Shown here one piece after another: positions 36,824 to 45,110 of a stretch of DNA of 64,000 nt. The first letter of the stretch is position 1. The number at the start of each line of letters is the position of its first letter. The notes beneath the pieces were generated by a model. The model did not search any database. It saw only the letters and a program-made list of their open reading frames with translations, and was not told where the DNA came from. Made by a program: the position numbers and the translations under genes. Source of the stretch: Oxalobacteraceae bacterium AB_14 (lineage in GTDB: Bacteria; Pseudomonadota; Gammaproteobacteria; Burkholderiales; Burkholderiaceae_D); assembly GCA_000381565.1 (NCBI GenBank), contig KB906725.1:339727-403726 (forward strand), given 5' to 3'.

Positions 36824-37675
36824 TCAGGCCAGCCAGCGTTTGCGGCGGCGGTAGAATTTCATGTCGCGGAAGCTCTTGCGGCCGGCGCCGGAAACGCCGA
36901 GGTAGAACTCCTTGACGTCTTCGTTGCTGGCCAGCTCGGAGGCCGCGCCCTCCATCACCACGCGGCCGTTCTCCAGGATGTAGCCGAAGTCGGCGTAGCG
37001 CAGCGCGATGCTGGTGTTCTGCTCGGCCAGCAGGAAGGAGACGTTCTCCTTGCTGTTCAAGTCCTTGACGATGCCGAAGATCTCGTCGACGATCTGCGGC
37101 GCGATGCCCATCGACGGCTCGTCGAGCAGGATCATCGACGGCTTGGCCATCAGCGCGCGGCCGATGGCGCACATCTGCTGCTCGCCGCCGGAGGTGTAGC
37201 CGGCCTGGCTGCCGCGCCGCTCGCGCAGGCGCGGGAAGTAGTGGTAGACCTTCTCCAGCGATTCCTTCAGCTCCGCCCGCGATGCGCTGCGGGTGTAGGC
37301 GCCGGTCAGCAGGTTCTCTTCGATGGTCAGGTGGCCGAAGCAGTGGCGGCCCTCCATCACCTGCGACAGGCCGCGCCGCACCAGTTCATTGGGCGTCAGA
37401 TGGTCGATGCGCTCGCCCTTGAACTGGACTTCGCCCTTGGTGACGTCGCCCCGTTCGCCGCGCAGCAGCGTGGAGATGGTCTTGAGCGTGGTGGACTTGC
37501 CGGCGCCGTTGGCGCCCAGCAGGGCCACGATCTTCCCCTGCGGGACCTGCAGGGACACGCCCTTGAGCACCAGGATCACGTGGTCGTAAATCACTTCCAC
37601 GTTGTTCACGGACAGGTAGGGCGCCGCCGCCGGAGCGGCCGTCGTGCTGGAGGCGGTGCTGGCGGCTGTCGTCAT
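36824..37675 (-). CDS. livF: branched-chain-type ABC transporter ATP-binding protein
   Basis: A 283-residue ABC ATPase. Its ATG (37675) overlaps the TGA of the substrate-binding gene. Walker A is GANGAGKST, the signature is TSGGEQQMCAIGRALM, and Walker B is MILLDEPSMG, then the switch EQNTSIAL. Its C-terminus, KSFRDMKFYRRRKRWLA, is longer and more basic than in amino-acid LivF. It pairs with LivG. Confidence 0.93.
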   Translation of the reverse strand: MTTAASTASSTTAAPAAAPYLSVNNVEVIYDHVILVLKGVSLQVPQGKIVALLGANGAGKSTTLKTISTLLRGERGDVTKGEVQFKGERIDHLTPNELVRRGLSQVMEGRHCFGHLTIEENLLTGAYTRSASRAELKESLEKVYHYFPRLRERRGSQAGYTSGGEQQMCAIGRALMAKPSMILLDEPSMGIAPQIVDEIFGIVKDLNSKENVSFLLAEQNTSIALRYADFGYILENGRVVMEGAASELASNEDVKEFYLGVSGAGRKSFRDMKFYRRRKRWLA

Positions 37676-38970
37676 TTTGCGCAGGCCGGGGTGATTTTCT
37701 TCTCGGCCGCGTAGGCTGCGGAGCTTTCCTCCAGCAGCTTGCGGGTCAAGGCCTTGTCGCCGACGATCCAGTTCGGCGTGATGGCGTTCCACTTCTTGCC
37801 GTCCCATTGCTGGACCTTGACCGCACCCGAGCCTTCGTGGTCGTCGCAGCTGGTCTTCACCACCGGCAGCATGCCGAAGGCGCCGATGGCTTTCTGGCGC
37901 GCTTCGTCGACGTTCAGGTGTTCCAGGCCCCAGCGCATTTGCTCGCCGGTGACCGGTTTTCCCTTGCCGAACTTGTCCTGCGCGGTGCGCATCGCCTCCA
38001 CCCACAGGATGGCCGCGCTGACGCCGCGCATGTGGTACACGGAGCCGATGCGGCTGCGGTCGGCCAGGTTGCCCTTGCCGGCGTCGTAGAGTTTTTTGTG
38101 GATCTCGTCCATCACCGGGTAGTTGCCCGGCGTGTTGAAGGTCATCGCGCTGTAGCCTTTGGCGGCGTCGCCGGCCGGCACGGTGTCTTCCTCGGAGCCG
38201 GCCCACCACACGCCCAGCATTTTCTCGCGCGGGATGCCGTTGCGTTGCGCGGTCTTGATGGCGACCGCGTTCATCGCGCCCCAGCCCCACAGGATCACGT
38301 GGTCGGGATTGGCCTGGCGGATTTGCAGCCACTGCGATTGCTGCTCGGTGCCTGGCGGCGTGACGGGAATCTTGACCAGGTCGAAGCCATACTGCTTGGA
38401 CAAGGCCTCCAGCACCGGCAAGGGTTCCTTGCCGAACGCCGAGTCGTGGTACAGGTAGGCGATCTTCTTGCCTTTCAGCTTGCCCATGCCGCCGTCTTTG
38501 TCGCCGAGGTATTTGACCATCGCGGCGGCCTGGTTCCAGTAGCTGGTAATCAGCGGGAACACATACGGGAAGACCTTGCCGTTGGCGGCGTCCGAGCGGC
38601 CGTAGCCGATCATCGTCATCGGAATTTTATCGGTCGGCAGGCGATCGAGCACGCCGTAGGCGACGCCGGTGGACAGCGGTTCCACCAAGGTGGCGCCGCC
38701 GTTCTTGGTCTTCAGGCGTTCGTAGCATTCGACGCCGCGCGAAGGGTTGTATTCGGTTTCGCATTCTTCCCACGAGATCTTGACGCCGTTGACGCCGCCG
38801 GCCAGGTTGACCAGGTTGAAGTAATCGATGATGCCGCCGTAAAAGCCGGAACCGCCCGCCGCATAAGGGCCTACGCGATATGAGGGCAGGGCGACGTATT
38901 GGTCCTGCGCCCATGCGGGGACGGATGCTGCCAGTGTGAGCCCAAGTACCAGGGATGCGATGCGTTTCAT
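37672..38970 (-). CDS. livK: branched-chain-type ABC transporter substrate-binding protein
   Basis: A 432-residue periplasmic protein with the signal peptide MKRIASLVLGLTLAASVPAWAQ. The fold is peripla_BP_6: SYRVGPYAAGGSGFYGG, EECETEYNPSRGVECYERL, TMIGYGRSDA, and YHDSAFGKEPLPV. Its sequence is of the type found beside acyl-CoA ligases rather than Leu/Ile/Val uptake. It probably binds an aromatic or short-chain acid. It is located between the permease and ATPase genes. Confidence 0.9.
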   Translation of the reverse strand: MKRIASLVLGLTLAASVPAWAQDQYVALPSYRVGPYAAGGSGFYGGIIDYFNLVNLAGGVNGVKISWEECETEYNPSRGVECYERLKTKNGGATLVEPLSTGVAYGVLDRLPTDKIPMTMIGYGRSDAANGKVFPYVFPLITSYWNQAAAMVKYLGDKDGGMGKLKGKKIAYLYHDSAFGKEPLPVLEALSKQYGFDLVKIPVTPPGTEQQSQWLQIRQANPDHVILWGWGAMNAVAIKTAQRNGIPREKMLGVWWAGSEEDTVPAGDAAKGYSAMTFNTPGNYPVMDEIHKKLYDAGKGNLADRSRIGSVYHMRGVSAAILWVEAMRTAQDKFGKGKPVTGEQMRWGLEHLNVDEARQKAIGAFGMLPVVKTSCDDHEGSGAVKVQQWDGKKWNAITPNWIVGDKALTRKLLEESSAAYAAEKKITPACAK

Positions 38971-39004
38971 TGTCTTCTCCTCCAGGTGATTGTTTTTTAT
39001 GCGC

Positions 39005-40063
39005 TCAGTGCGGGAATGGCCACAGACGCAGTTTCTCTTTACCGATTTGCCATAAACGCGCCAGACCGTGCGGCTCCACGATCAGGAAAAATATAATCAG
39101 GGCGCCGAACACCATCAGCTCCAGGTTGGACGCGACGCTGGTCGGCAGCCCCAGGCTGTGCGCGAAAATATTCAGGAACACCGGCAGCAGCACGATGAAC
39201 GCCGCGCCCAGGAAGGAACCGAGCACCGAGCCGACGCCGCCGATGATCACCATGAACAGGATGCGGAACGACAGGTCCAGGTTGTAGGCTTCCGGCTCCA
39301 CCGTGCCGAGGTAGGCGTAGGCGTACAGCGCGCCGGCCACGCCGCAGTAGAAGGAGCTGACGGCGAACGCCAGCAGCTTGGTGCGCATCAGGCGGAAGCC
39401 GATCACCTCGGCCGCCACGTCCATGTCGCGCACCGCCATCCACGAGCGGCCCACGTTGGAGCGGATCATGTTCTTGGCCAGCAGCGCCATCACGGCCACC
39501 ACGCCCAGCACCAGCAGGTATTTGCGGCTCGGCGTGTCGAACTGGTAGCCGAGGATGGCGATCTTCTGCGCGGTGATCACGCCGGAGCTGCTGTAGTTGG
39601 TCAGGTAGGGGATCTTGGTCAGGCACCACACCACGAAGAACTGCGTGGCCAGCGTGGAGGCGGCCAGGTAGAAGCCGCGTATCCGCAGCGACGGCAGGCC
39701 GAAGGCGATGCCGACCATCGCCGCGCTCAAGCCACCCAGCACGAAGGCCAGCAGCACCGGCAGGCCGGGCAGCCGCGCCAGGAAGTTATACGAGGCGAAG
39801 GCGCCGACCGCCATGAAGGCCGCCGTGCCCAGCGACAGCTGGCCCGCGTAGCCGGTCAGGATGTTCAGTCCCAGCGCGGCCAGCGAGAAAATCAGGAAGG
39901 GGATCAGGATCGCCGACAAGGTGTACGGCGATGCGAACAGCGGCACCACCACGATCGCCACGGCCAGCAACGCGAACAGCGCGATGCGGTCCTGCAGGAT
40001 GGGGAAGATCTGGCTGTCGGCCTGATAGCTGGTTTTAAATTGTCCTGCTTCGCGGTAGAGCAT
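39005..40063 (-). CDS. livM: branched-chain-type ABC transporter permease LivM
   Basis: A 352-residue inner-membrane permease with 8-10 hydrophobic helices, such as IALFALLAVAIVVVPLF and LGLNILTGYAGQLSLGTAAFMAVGAFASYNF. The latter is the LivM signature. The EAA-type loop FRLMRTKLLAFAVSSFYCGVAGALYAY and the C-terminal LVEPHGLARLW are typical. It forms the membrane channel with LivH. It follows LivH after 9 bases. Confidence 0.93.
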   Translation of the reverse strand: MLYREAGQFKTSYQADSQIFPILQDRIALFALLAVAIVVVPLFASPYTLSAILIPFLIFSLAALGLNILTGYAGQLSLGTAAFMAVGAFASYNFLARLPGLPVLLAFVLGGLSAAMVGIAFGLPSLRIRGFYLAASTLATQFFVVWCLTKIPYLTNYSSSGVITAQKIAILGYQFDTPSRKYLLVLGVVAVMALLAKNMIRSNVGRSWMAVRDMDVAAEVIGFRLMRTKLLAFAVSSFYCGVAGALYAYAYLGTVEPEAYNLDLSFRILFMVIIGGVGSVLGSFLGAAFIVLLPVFLNIFAHSLGLPTSVASNLELMVFGALIIFFLIVEPHGLARLWQIGKEKLRLWPFPH

Positions 40064-40072
40064 TCTGGCCTC

Positions 40073-40981
40073 TCAGATTCTGCGGATGATTTTTTCGCCG
40101 AACAGGCCTTCCGGCCGCACCAGCAGGAACAACAGCGCCAACACGTACGGGAACCAGCCCTCGATGCCGCCGCCGACCAGCGGGCCGATATACACCTCGG
40201 CCATTTTTTCGGAGGCGCCGATAATCAGGCCGCCGACGATCGCGCCCGGCATCGACGTGAAGCCGCCCAGGATCAGCACCGGCAGCGCCTTCAGCGCCAC
40301 GAAGGTCAGCGCGAACTGCACGCCGTTGCGCGCGCCCCACAGCAGGCCGGCCACCAGCGCGACCAGCCCGGCCACCGCCCACAGCACCGCCCAGATGCGC
40401 TGCAGCGGAATGCCGACGGCCAGCGCGGCCTGGTGATCGTCCGCCACCGCGCGCAGTGCGCGGCCCACCTTGGTCTTGGAGAACAGCAGTGCCAGCGCCG
40501 TCACCAGCAGGGCGCAGACGGCGGCCGCCATGATGTCGAACTGCGAGACCAGGATGTTAAATTTGTTCATCAGGTACTCGGACGGCACGTCCTCGATCGG
40601 CAAGTCCAGCTTGTGCACCTGAGAGCCCCACATCAGCTGCGCCAGGCCTTCGATGAAGAAGGCCAGTCCGATGGTGGCCATGAACAGCGTGATCTCCGGC
40701 TGGTTCACCAGCGGCCGCAACACCACGCGCTCGATGGCGAAGCCGAGGGCGATCATGACGACGATGGTCAGCGGTATCGCCACCCACAGCGACACGCCGA
40801 ATTTGTCGACGATGCCGACGCAGGTCAGCGCGGCGAAGAACACCATCGCGCCCTGGGCGAAGTTGAACACGCCGGAGGCCTTGTAGATCAGCACAAAGCC
40901 GATCGCCACCAGCGCGTACATCACGCCGGACAGCAGGCCGCCGATCAGCACCTCGAAGAAAAAATTCACGTTCATTCGCAA
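40073..40981 (-). CDS. livH: branched-chain-type ABC transporter permease LivH
   Basis: A 302-residue inner-membrane permease with about 8 helices. Conserved pieces are IGGLLSGVMYALVAIGFVLIYKASGVFNFAQGAM (the LivH N-terminus), the permease loop AVADDHQAALAVGIPLQRI, and LLVRPEGLFGEKIIRRI at the end. Its start overlaps the LivG stop by 10 bases; the ATG at 40975 (MNVNFFF) is an alternative. Confidence 0.93.
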   Translation of the reverse strand: MRMNVNFFFEVLIGGLLSGVMYALVAIGFVLIYKASGVFNFAQGAMVFFAALTCVGIVDKFGVSLWVAIPLTIVVMIALGFAIERVVLRPLVNQPEITLFMATIGLAFFIEGLAQLMWGSQVHKLDLPIEDVPSEYLMNKFNILVSQFDIMAAAVCALLVTALALLFSKTKVGRALRAVADDHQAALAVGIPLQRIWAVLWAVAGLVALVAGLLWGARNGVQFALTFVALKALPVLILGGFTSMPGAIVGGLIIGASEKMAEVYIGPLVGGGIEGWFPYVLALLFLLVRPEGLFGEKIIRRI

Positions 40982-41823
40982 GCCTTTCCAAGATAAGCGT
41001 TGATCACGTCCTGGTTGCAGCGGATCTCGTCGGGTGTGCCGTCGCCGATTTTCTTGCCGTAGTCGAGCACTACCACGCGGTCCGAGATATCCATCACCAC
41101 GCCCATGTCATGCTCGATCAGTACGATGGTGGTGCCGAATTGGTCGTTGACGTCGAGGATGAAGCGGCACATGTCCTGTTTCTCTTCGACGTTCATGCCG
41201 GCCATCGGTTCGTCGAGCAGCAGGATCTCCGGCTCGGCGGCCAGCGCCCGGCCCAGCTCCACGCGCTTTTGCAGGCCGTAGGGCAGGCGGCCCACCGGCG
41301 TCTTGCGGATCGCCTGGATCTCCAGGAAGTCGATGATTTCCTCCGCCTTGACGCGGTGGGCGATCTCCTCGCGCCGCGCCGGGCCCCAGTACAGGGCCTG
41401 CATCAGGAAGTTGGACTTCATCTTCAGGTTACGGCCGGTCATGATGTTGTCGAGCACCGTCATGCCCTTGAACAGCGCGATATTCTGGAAGGTGCGGGCG
41501 ATGCCGGATTTGGCGGCAGCGTGGCAGTCCATGTTCTTGCGGTGTTCGCCGCGGTAGATGATCTCCCCCTGCTGCGGGCGGTACACGCCGTTGATCACGT
41601 TGAGCATCGAGCTCTTGCCGGCGCCGTTCGGACCGATGATGGCGCGGATCTCGTGCTGCTTGACGTCGAAGGAGATGTCGGTCAGCGCCTTGACGCCGCC
41701 GAACGCCAGCGAGATGTTTTTCAGGTCGAGGATCACCGGGCCGATTTTCCGGCGGCCCGGGTCTGCGTCCGCACCGAAATGGGTGTCTGGTTCGTTCATT
41801 TGCATGGTCGTTTCCTCTGTCAT
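40972..41823 (-). CDS. livG: branched-chain-type ABC transporter ATP-binding protein
   Basis: A 283-residue ABC ATPase. An N-terminal acidic extension precedes LAFGGVKALTDISFDV. Walker A is GPNGAGKSS, the signature region is RLPYGLQKRVELGRALAAEPEI, Walker B is LLLDEPMAGMN, and the switch is EHDMGVVMDISDRVVV. It forms the ATPase heterodimer with LivF. It overlaps the ligase gene stop by 4 bases. Confidence 0.93.
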   Translation of the reverse strand: MTEETTMQMNEPDTHFGADADPGRRKIGPVILDLKNISLAFGGVKALTDISFDVKQHEIRAIIGPNGAGKSSMLNVINGVYRPQQGEIIYRGEHRKNMDCHAAAKSGIARTFQNIALFKGMTVLDNIMTGRNLKMKSNFLMQALYWGPARREEIAHRVKAEEIIDFLEIQAIRKTPVGRLPYGLQKRVELGRALAAEPEILLLDEPMAGMNVEEKQDMCRFILDVNDQFGTTIVLIEHDMGVVMDISDRVVVLDYGKKIGDGTPDEIRCNQDVINAYLGKACE

Positions 41824-43763
41824 GCCGCTGCTTGGATGGCAGGGAAAGTCTTGCAGGACTCGATCTTCAGGTCCGCCGCCACCAGCCCGCTGCGGCCATC
41901 CTCGAACTTGACCTGCGTTTCGATGTACTGCGACTGCTTGCCGCTGTAGAGCGCCTCGATCAGCACCGCGTACTTCTCGGCGATGAACTTGCGGCGCACC
42001 TTGCGGGTGCGGGTCAGCTCATCGTCGTCGGGATCGAGCTCCTTGTGCAGCACCAGGTAGCGGTGGATCTGGGTGTCGCTCATCATTGGCTCGGCCGCCA
42101 GGTCGGCGTTGACCTGCTCGATGCAGTCGCGCACCAGGCCATACACCTGCGGGTGCGCGGCCAGGTCGGTGTAGCCGGAATAGGCGATGCTGCGGCGTTC
42201 GGCCCAGTTGCCCACGGCTTCCATGTCGATATTGATGAAGGCGCAGACCTCGTCGCGCCGGTCGCCGAACACCACCGCCTCTTTGATGAAGGGGAAGAAC
42301 TTGAGTTTGTTCTCCACATAGTTGGGCGCGAAGATGGCGCCGCCGTTCATCTTGCCGACGTCCGCCGCGCGGTCGATGATCTTCAGATGGCCTTCGTGGT
42401 CGAACAGGCCGGCGTCGCCGGTGTGGAAGTAGCCTTCGGCGTCGATCGCTTCGCTGGTGGCGTCGGGACGTTTGTAGTAGCAGTCCATTAATGTTGGCGA
42501 CCTGACCAGGACCTCGCCGTTGTCCGCCAGTTTGACCTCGACCCCCGGCGCCGGCAGGCCGACGCTGTCGAACTTGATCTGGCCGTCCGGTTGCAGGCAT
42601 ATATAAGCGCAGGTTTCGGTGGAGCCGTAGAACTGCTTCAGGTTGACGCCGATGGAGCGGTAGAAGCGGAACAGGTCAGGTCCGATCGCGGCGCCGGCCG
42701 TGTAGGCGACCCGCACGCGCGACAGTCCGAGCACGTTTTTCAGCGGGCCGTAGACCAGCACCTGGCCGACCGCATAGGCCAGGCGGTCGGACAGCGGCAC
42801 CGGCTTGCCGTCCAGGATGGCGGCGCCGCTGCGGCGCGCCACCGCCATGAAGTGATGGAACATGCGGCGCTTGATGGCGCCGGCGTCCTCCATCCGTATC
42901 ATCACAGTGGTCAGCATGTTCTCGAACACGCGCGGCGGGGCGAAGTAATAAGTGGGGCCGATTTCGCGCATGTCGGTCATGACGGTGTCGCCGGATTCGG
43001 GGCAGTTGACGGTGAAGCCGGCCGTCATCGCCTGCGCGAAGGAGAACAGGCAGTCGCCCACCCAGGCCATCGGCAGGTAGGACAGGATGTCCTCCTCGTC
43101 GGTGAGGTGCTCGAAACCGACGCCGCCGGTGCCGGCCGCGATCAGCGCGCTGTGGGTCTGGCACACGCCTTTCGGCTTGCCGGTGGTGCCGGAGGTGTAC
43201 AGGATGATGGCGTTGTCGCTGCCCTTGCCGGCTTTGACGGCGGCGTCGAACATGCCGGGATTGGCCTGGTCCCAGTCGCGGCCCAGTTCCTGCAGGCGGG
43301 CGAAGGACAGCAGGCCTTGCTGGCGGTAGTGGCGCATGCCGCGTTCGTCGTCGTAGGCCACGTGTTCGATGTGCGGGTACAGGCTTTGCAATTCCGTCAA
43401 TTTGTCGACCTGTTCCTGGTCTTCGACGATGGCGTAGCGGATTTCGGCGTTTTCCAGCACGTAGGCCATGTCGGCGGCCGGGGCGTCCTGGTACAGCGGC
43501 ACCGGCACGCCGCCCAGGCATTGCGCGGCCAGCATGGACCAGTAGAGGCGGGGGCGGTTGTCGCCGATGATGGCCAGGTTCATGCCGCGCTGGAAGCCGA
43601 TGGCGGCCAGGCCGCAGGCCAGCGCCCGGACCTCGTCGTTGACCTGGGCCCAGGTCCAGGTCTGCCAGATGCCCAGGTATTTTTCCCGGAATGCGGGTTT
43701 CCCCGGGCGGCGCTGACCATGGGTCAGCAGCCAGCGCGGGAACGTCTCGTTCTGTGTATGCAC
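41820..43763 (-). CDS. AMP-dependent long-chain-acyl-CoA synthetase-like ligase
   Basis: A 647-residue adenylate-forming ligase. Motifs: the phosphate loop ILYTSGTTGKPKGV, FYGSTETCAYICLQPDG, YFHTGDAGLFDHEGHLKIIDR and KVRRKFIAEKYAVLIEALY. It is of the FadD15/FAA1-like class, longer than PaaK. It opens the operon, followed directly by livG. It probably traps imported acids as CoA esters, together with the PaaK-like enzyme at the operon end. The cargo is not known. Confidence 0.92.
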   Translation of the reverse strand: MHTQNETFPRWLLTHGQRRPGKPAFREKYLGIWQTWTWAQVNDEVRALACGLAAIGFQRGMNLAIIGDNRPRLYWSMLAAQCLGGVPVPLYQDAPAADMAYVLENAEIRYAIVEDQEQVDKLTELQSLYPHIEHVAYDDERGMRHYRQQGLLSFARLQELGRDWDQANPGMFDAAVKAGKGSDNAIILYTSGTTGKPKGVCQTHSALIAAGTGGVGFEHLTDEEDILSYLPMAWVGDCLFSFAQAMTAGFTVNCPESGDTVMTDMREIGPTYYFAPPRVFENMLTTVMIRMEDAGAIKRRMFHHFMAVARRSGAAILDGKPVPLSDRLAYAVGQVLVYGPLKNVLGLSRVRVAYTAGAAIGPDLFRFYRSIGVNLKQFYGSTETCAYICLQPDGQIKFDSVGLPAPGVEVKLADNGEVLVRSPTLMDCYYKRPDATSEAIDAEGYFHTGDAGLFDHEGHLKIIDRAADVGKMNGGAIFAPNYVENKLKFFPFIKEAVVFGDRRDEVCAFINIDMEAVGNWAERRSIAYSGYTDLAAHPQVYGLVRDCIEQVNADLAAEPMMSDTQIHRYLVLHKELDPDDDELTRTRKVRRKFIAEKYAVLIEALYSGKQSQYIETQVKFEDGRSGLVAADLKIESCKTFPAIQAAA

Positions 43764-43846
43764 CAGTGTCTCCTGTTGCTGTTTGCTCGTACTTGTTAAA
43801 CTTCTGATACGGCAGCCTTTTTATGTGATGATATTAGCCTGCCGCC

Positions 43847-43861
43847 GACAAGCAGGTTGTC
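43847..43861. promoter_or_regulatory. palindrome in the ligase-operon / crp divergent region
   Basis: GACAA, five bases, TTGTC, with GCC and GGC further out. It lies about midway between the ligase start (43763) and the Crp/Fnr-type gene (43906). It may be the regulator's operator, but it does not match a standard CRP or FNR site, so support is weak. Confidence 0.35.
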
Positions 43862-43905
43862 TTTTCGGCGACATTTGACCGAACTTTCCATATTGCGTTG
43901 CAATA

Positions 43906-44595
43906 ATGCCCAATCGACATCAAATTACTCTCAAGGAATCATTGCGCACGGCGATCTGGGCCCATGGTCTGACGCCTGAACAAATGGCGCGCGTCGAGTC
44001 CGAGACTTTTGAAACTTTCGTTCCGAAGGGGGGTTATGTCTGCCGCAAGGGGGAAATGGTCGAGCATTGGCTGGGCATTATGGACGGCATGGTCAAGATG
44101 ACTAATTTCTCGGCGGCCGGTAAAAGCGTGTCATTTACCGGCGTACCACCCGGCGGCTGGTTTGGCGAGGGGTCGGTATTAAAGCGGGAAATACTGAAAT
44201 ACGACGCGATGGCATTGCGCGACAGCCGTATCGCCCGCATGCCGATGTCGACTTTTCACTGGTTGCTCGATACCAGTTTGCCGTTCACGCGGTTTTTATT
44301 GATGCAGTTGAATGAGCGGCTGGGGCAGTTTATCGGCATGGTGGAAAATGACCGCTTATTAAATCCCGATACGCGCGTGGCGCGCTGTCTGGTTTCCATG
44401 TTTAATTCCCATCTTTATCCGGGATTGGAGAAACTGGTGCAGATATCGCAGGAGGAATTGGGCCTGCTGTCCGGCGCCTCGCGCCAGCGCGCCAACCAGG
44501 CGTTGCAGCTGCTTGAGAAACAAGGCTTGTTAAGTCTTGATTACGGCGGCATCCGTATTCTCGATCTCGAAGGCCTGCGCCGCTACGAGGCCTGA
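43906..44595 (+). CDS. Crp/Fnr family transcriptional regulator
   Basis: A 229-residue regulator. Residues about 30-140 form a cyclic-nucleotide-like sensor domain (WLGIMDGMVKMTNFSAAGKSVSFTGVPPGGWFGEGS). The C-terminal helix-turn-helix is VQISQEELGLLSGASRQRANQALQLLEKQGLL. There are no clustered Cys as in FNR, so an Fe-S sensor is unlikely. It is divergent from the ligase and transporter operon, about 140 bases between the starts, and is its likely regulator; this is inferred. Confidence 0.9.
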   Translation: MPNRHQITLKESLRTAIWAHGLTPEQMARVESETFETFVPKGGYVCRKGEMVEHWLGIMDGMVKMTNFSAAGKSVSFTGVPPGGWFGEGSVLKREILKYDAMALRDSRIARMPMSTFHWLLDTSLPFTRFLLMQLNERLGQFIGMVENDRLLNPDTRVARCLVSMFNSHLYPGLEKLVQISQEELGLLSGASRQRANQALQLLEKQGLLSLDYGGIRILDLEGLRRYEA

Positions 44596-45110
44596 ATCCT
44601 TGGGGCGCGCCCGCCTCAACCTCCCCTCCAGTCATACCCATGAGCACTGAAAGGCGCAGTCACGCCCGTTATTCATGCCAAATATTGGCGTGTTCGTGCC
44701 AAGTTTCAGCTTTTATCCATTGCCGGGAGTCGATTGTGTCCGGCGTATCTATTGGGTATTGCCTGGTATTTCGCGTGACCGTGGGTTATGGAAGTTTATG
44801 AAACAGGCTTCTGAATTAATTCGCTGGAATAAACGAAACATTGTGGGGGTTTCGAATAACGGTTAATTCGTCATTCCCGCGAAAGCGGGAATCCATACTT
44901 CAGCGCGCAGGATAACCGGCATGGGTTCCCGCTTTCGCGGGAACGGCCGTTGATTCGAGATTTGCTGATGGTCGGCTGCACGCCGGTTGCCACTCGCGCA
45001 GATTATTGCGAAACGGAAAATAAAAGTTCTAAACCTGTGCCTCGGGCAATCGCGGTATCATAGCGACAAGCCATGCCGCATCGGCGGCGCACCGGAAATT
45101 GACCTCAGCC
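44596..45110. other. 515-bp intergenic region
   Basis: No supported gene. It holds a paired REP-like element (44869-44948). A 63-codon frame at 44675-44866 has no ribosome site or family signal. The rest has a lower GC content but no repeat, tRNA or promoter that can be supported. Confidence 0.6.
44869..44948. repeat. paired REP-like palindromes (REPIN type)
   Basis: ATTCCCGC-GAAA-GCGGGAAT at 44872-44891 and GTTCCCGC-TTTC-GCGGGAAC at about 44925-44944, in inverted orientation. The cores match the other three REP-like sites. Confidence 0.75.

Noticed and set aside
39068..40996. 642-codon open frame on the plus strand, rich in Gln, His and Arg
   Set aside because: It is antisense to the two permease genes livM and livH, whose membrane helices are clear.
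44675..44866. 63-codon frame in the intergenic region
   Set aside because: No ribosome site, no domain and no conserved feature that can be seen. It may be chance in a lower-GC gap.
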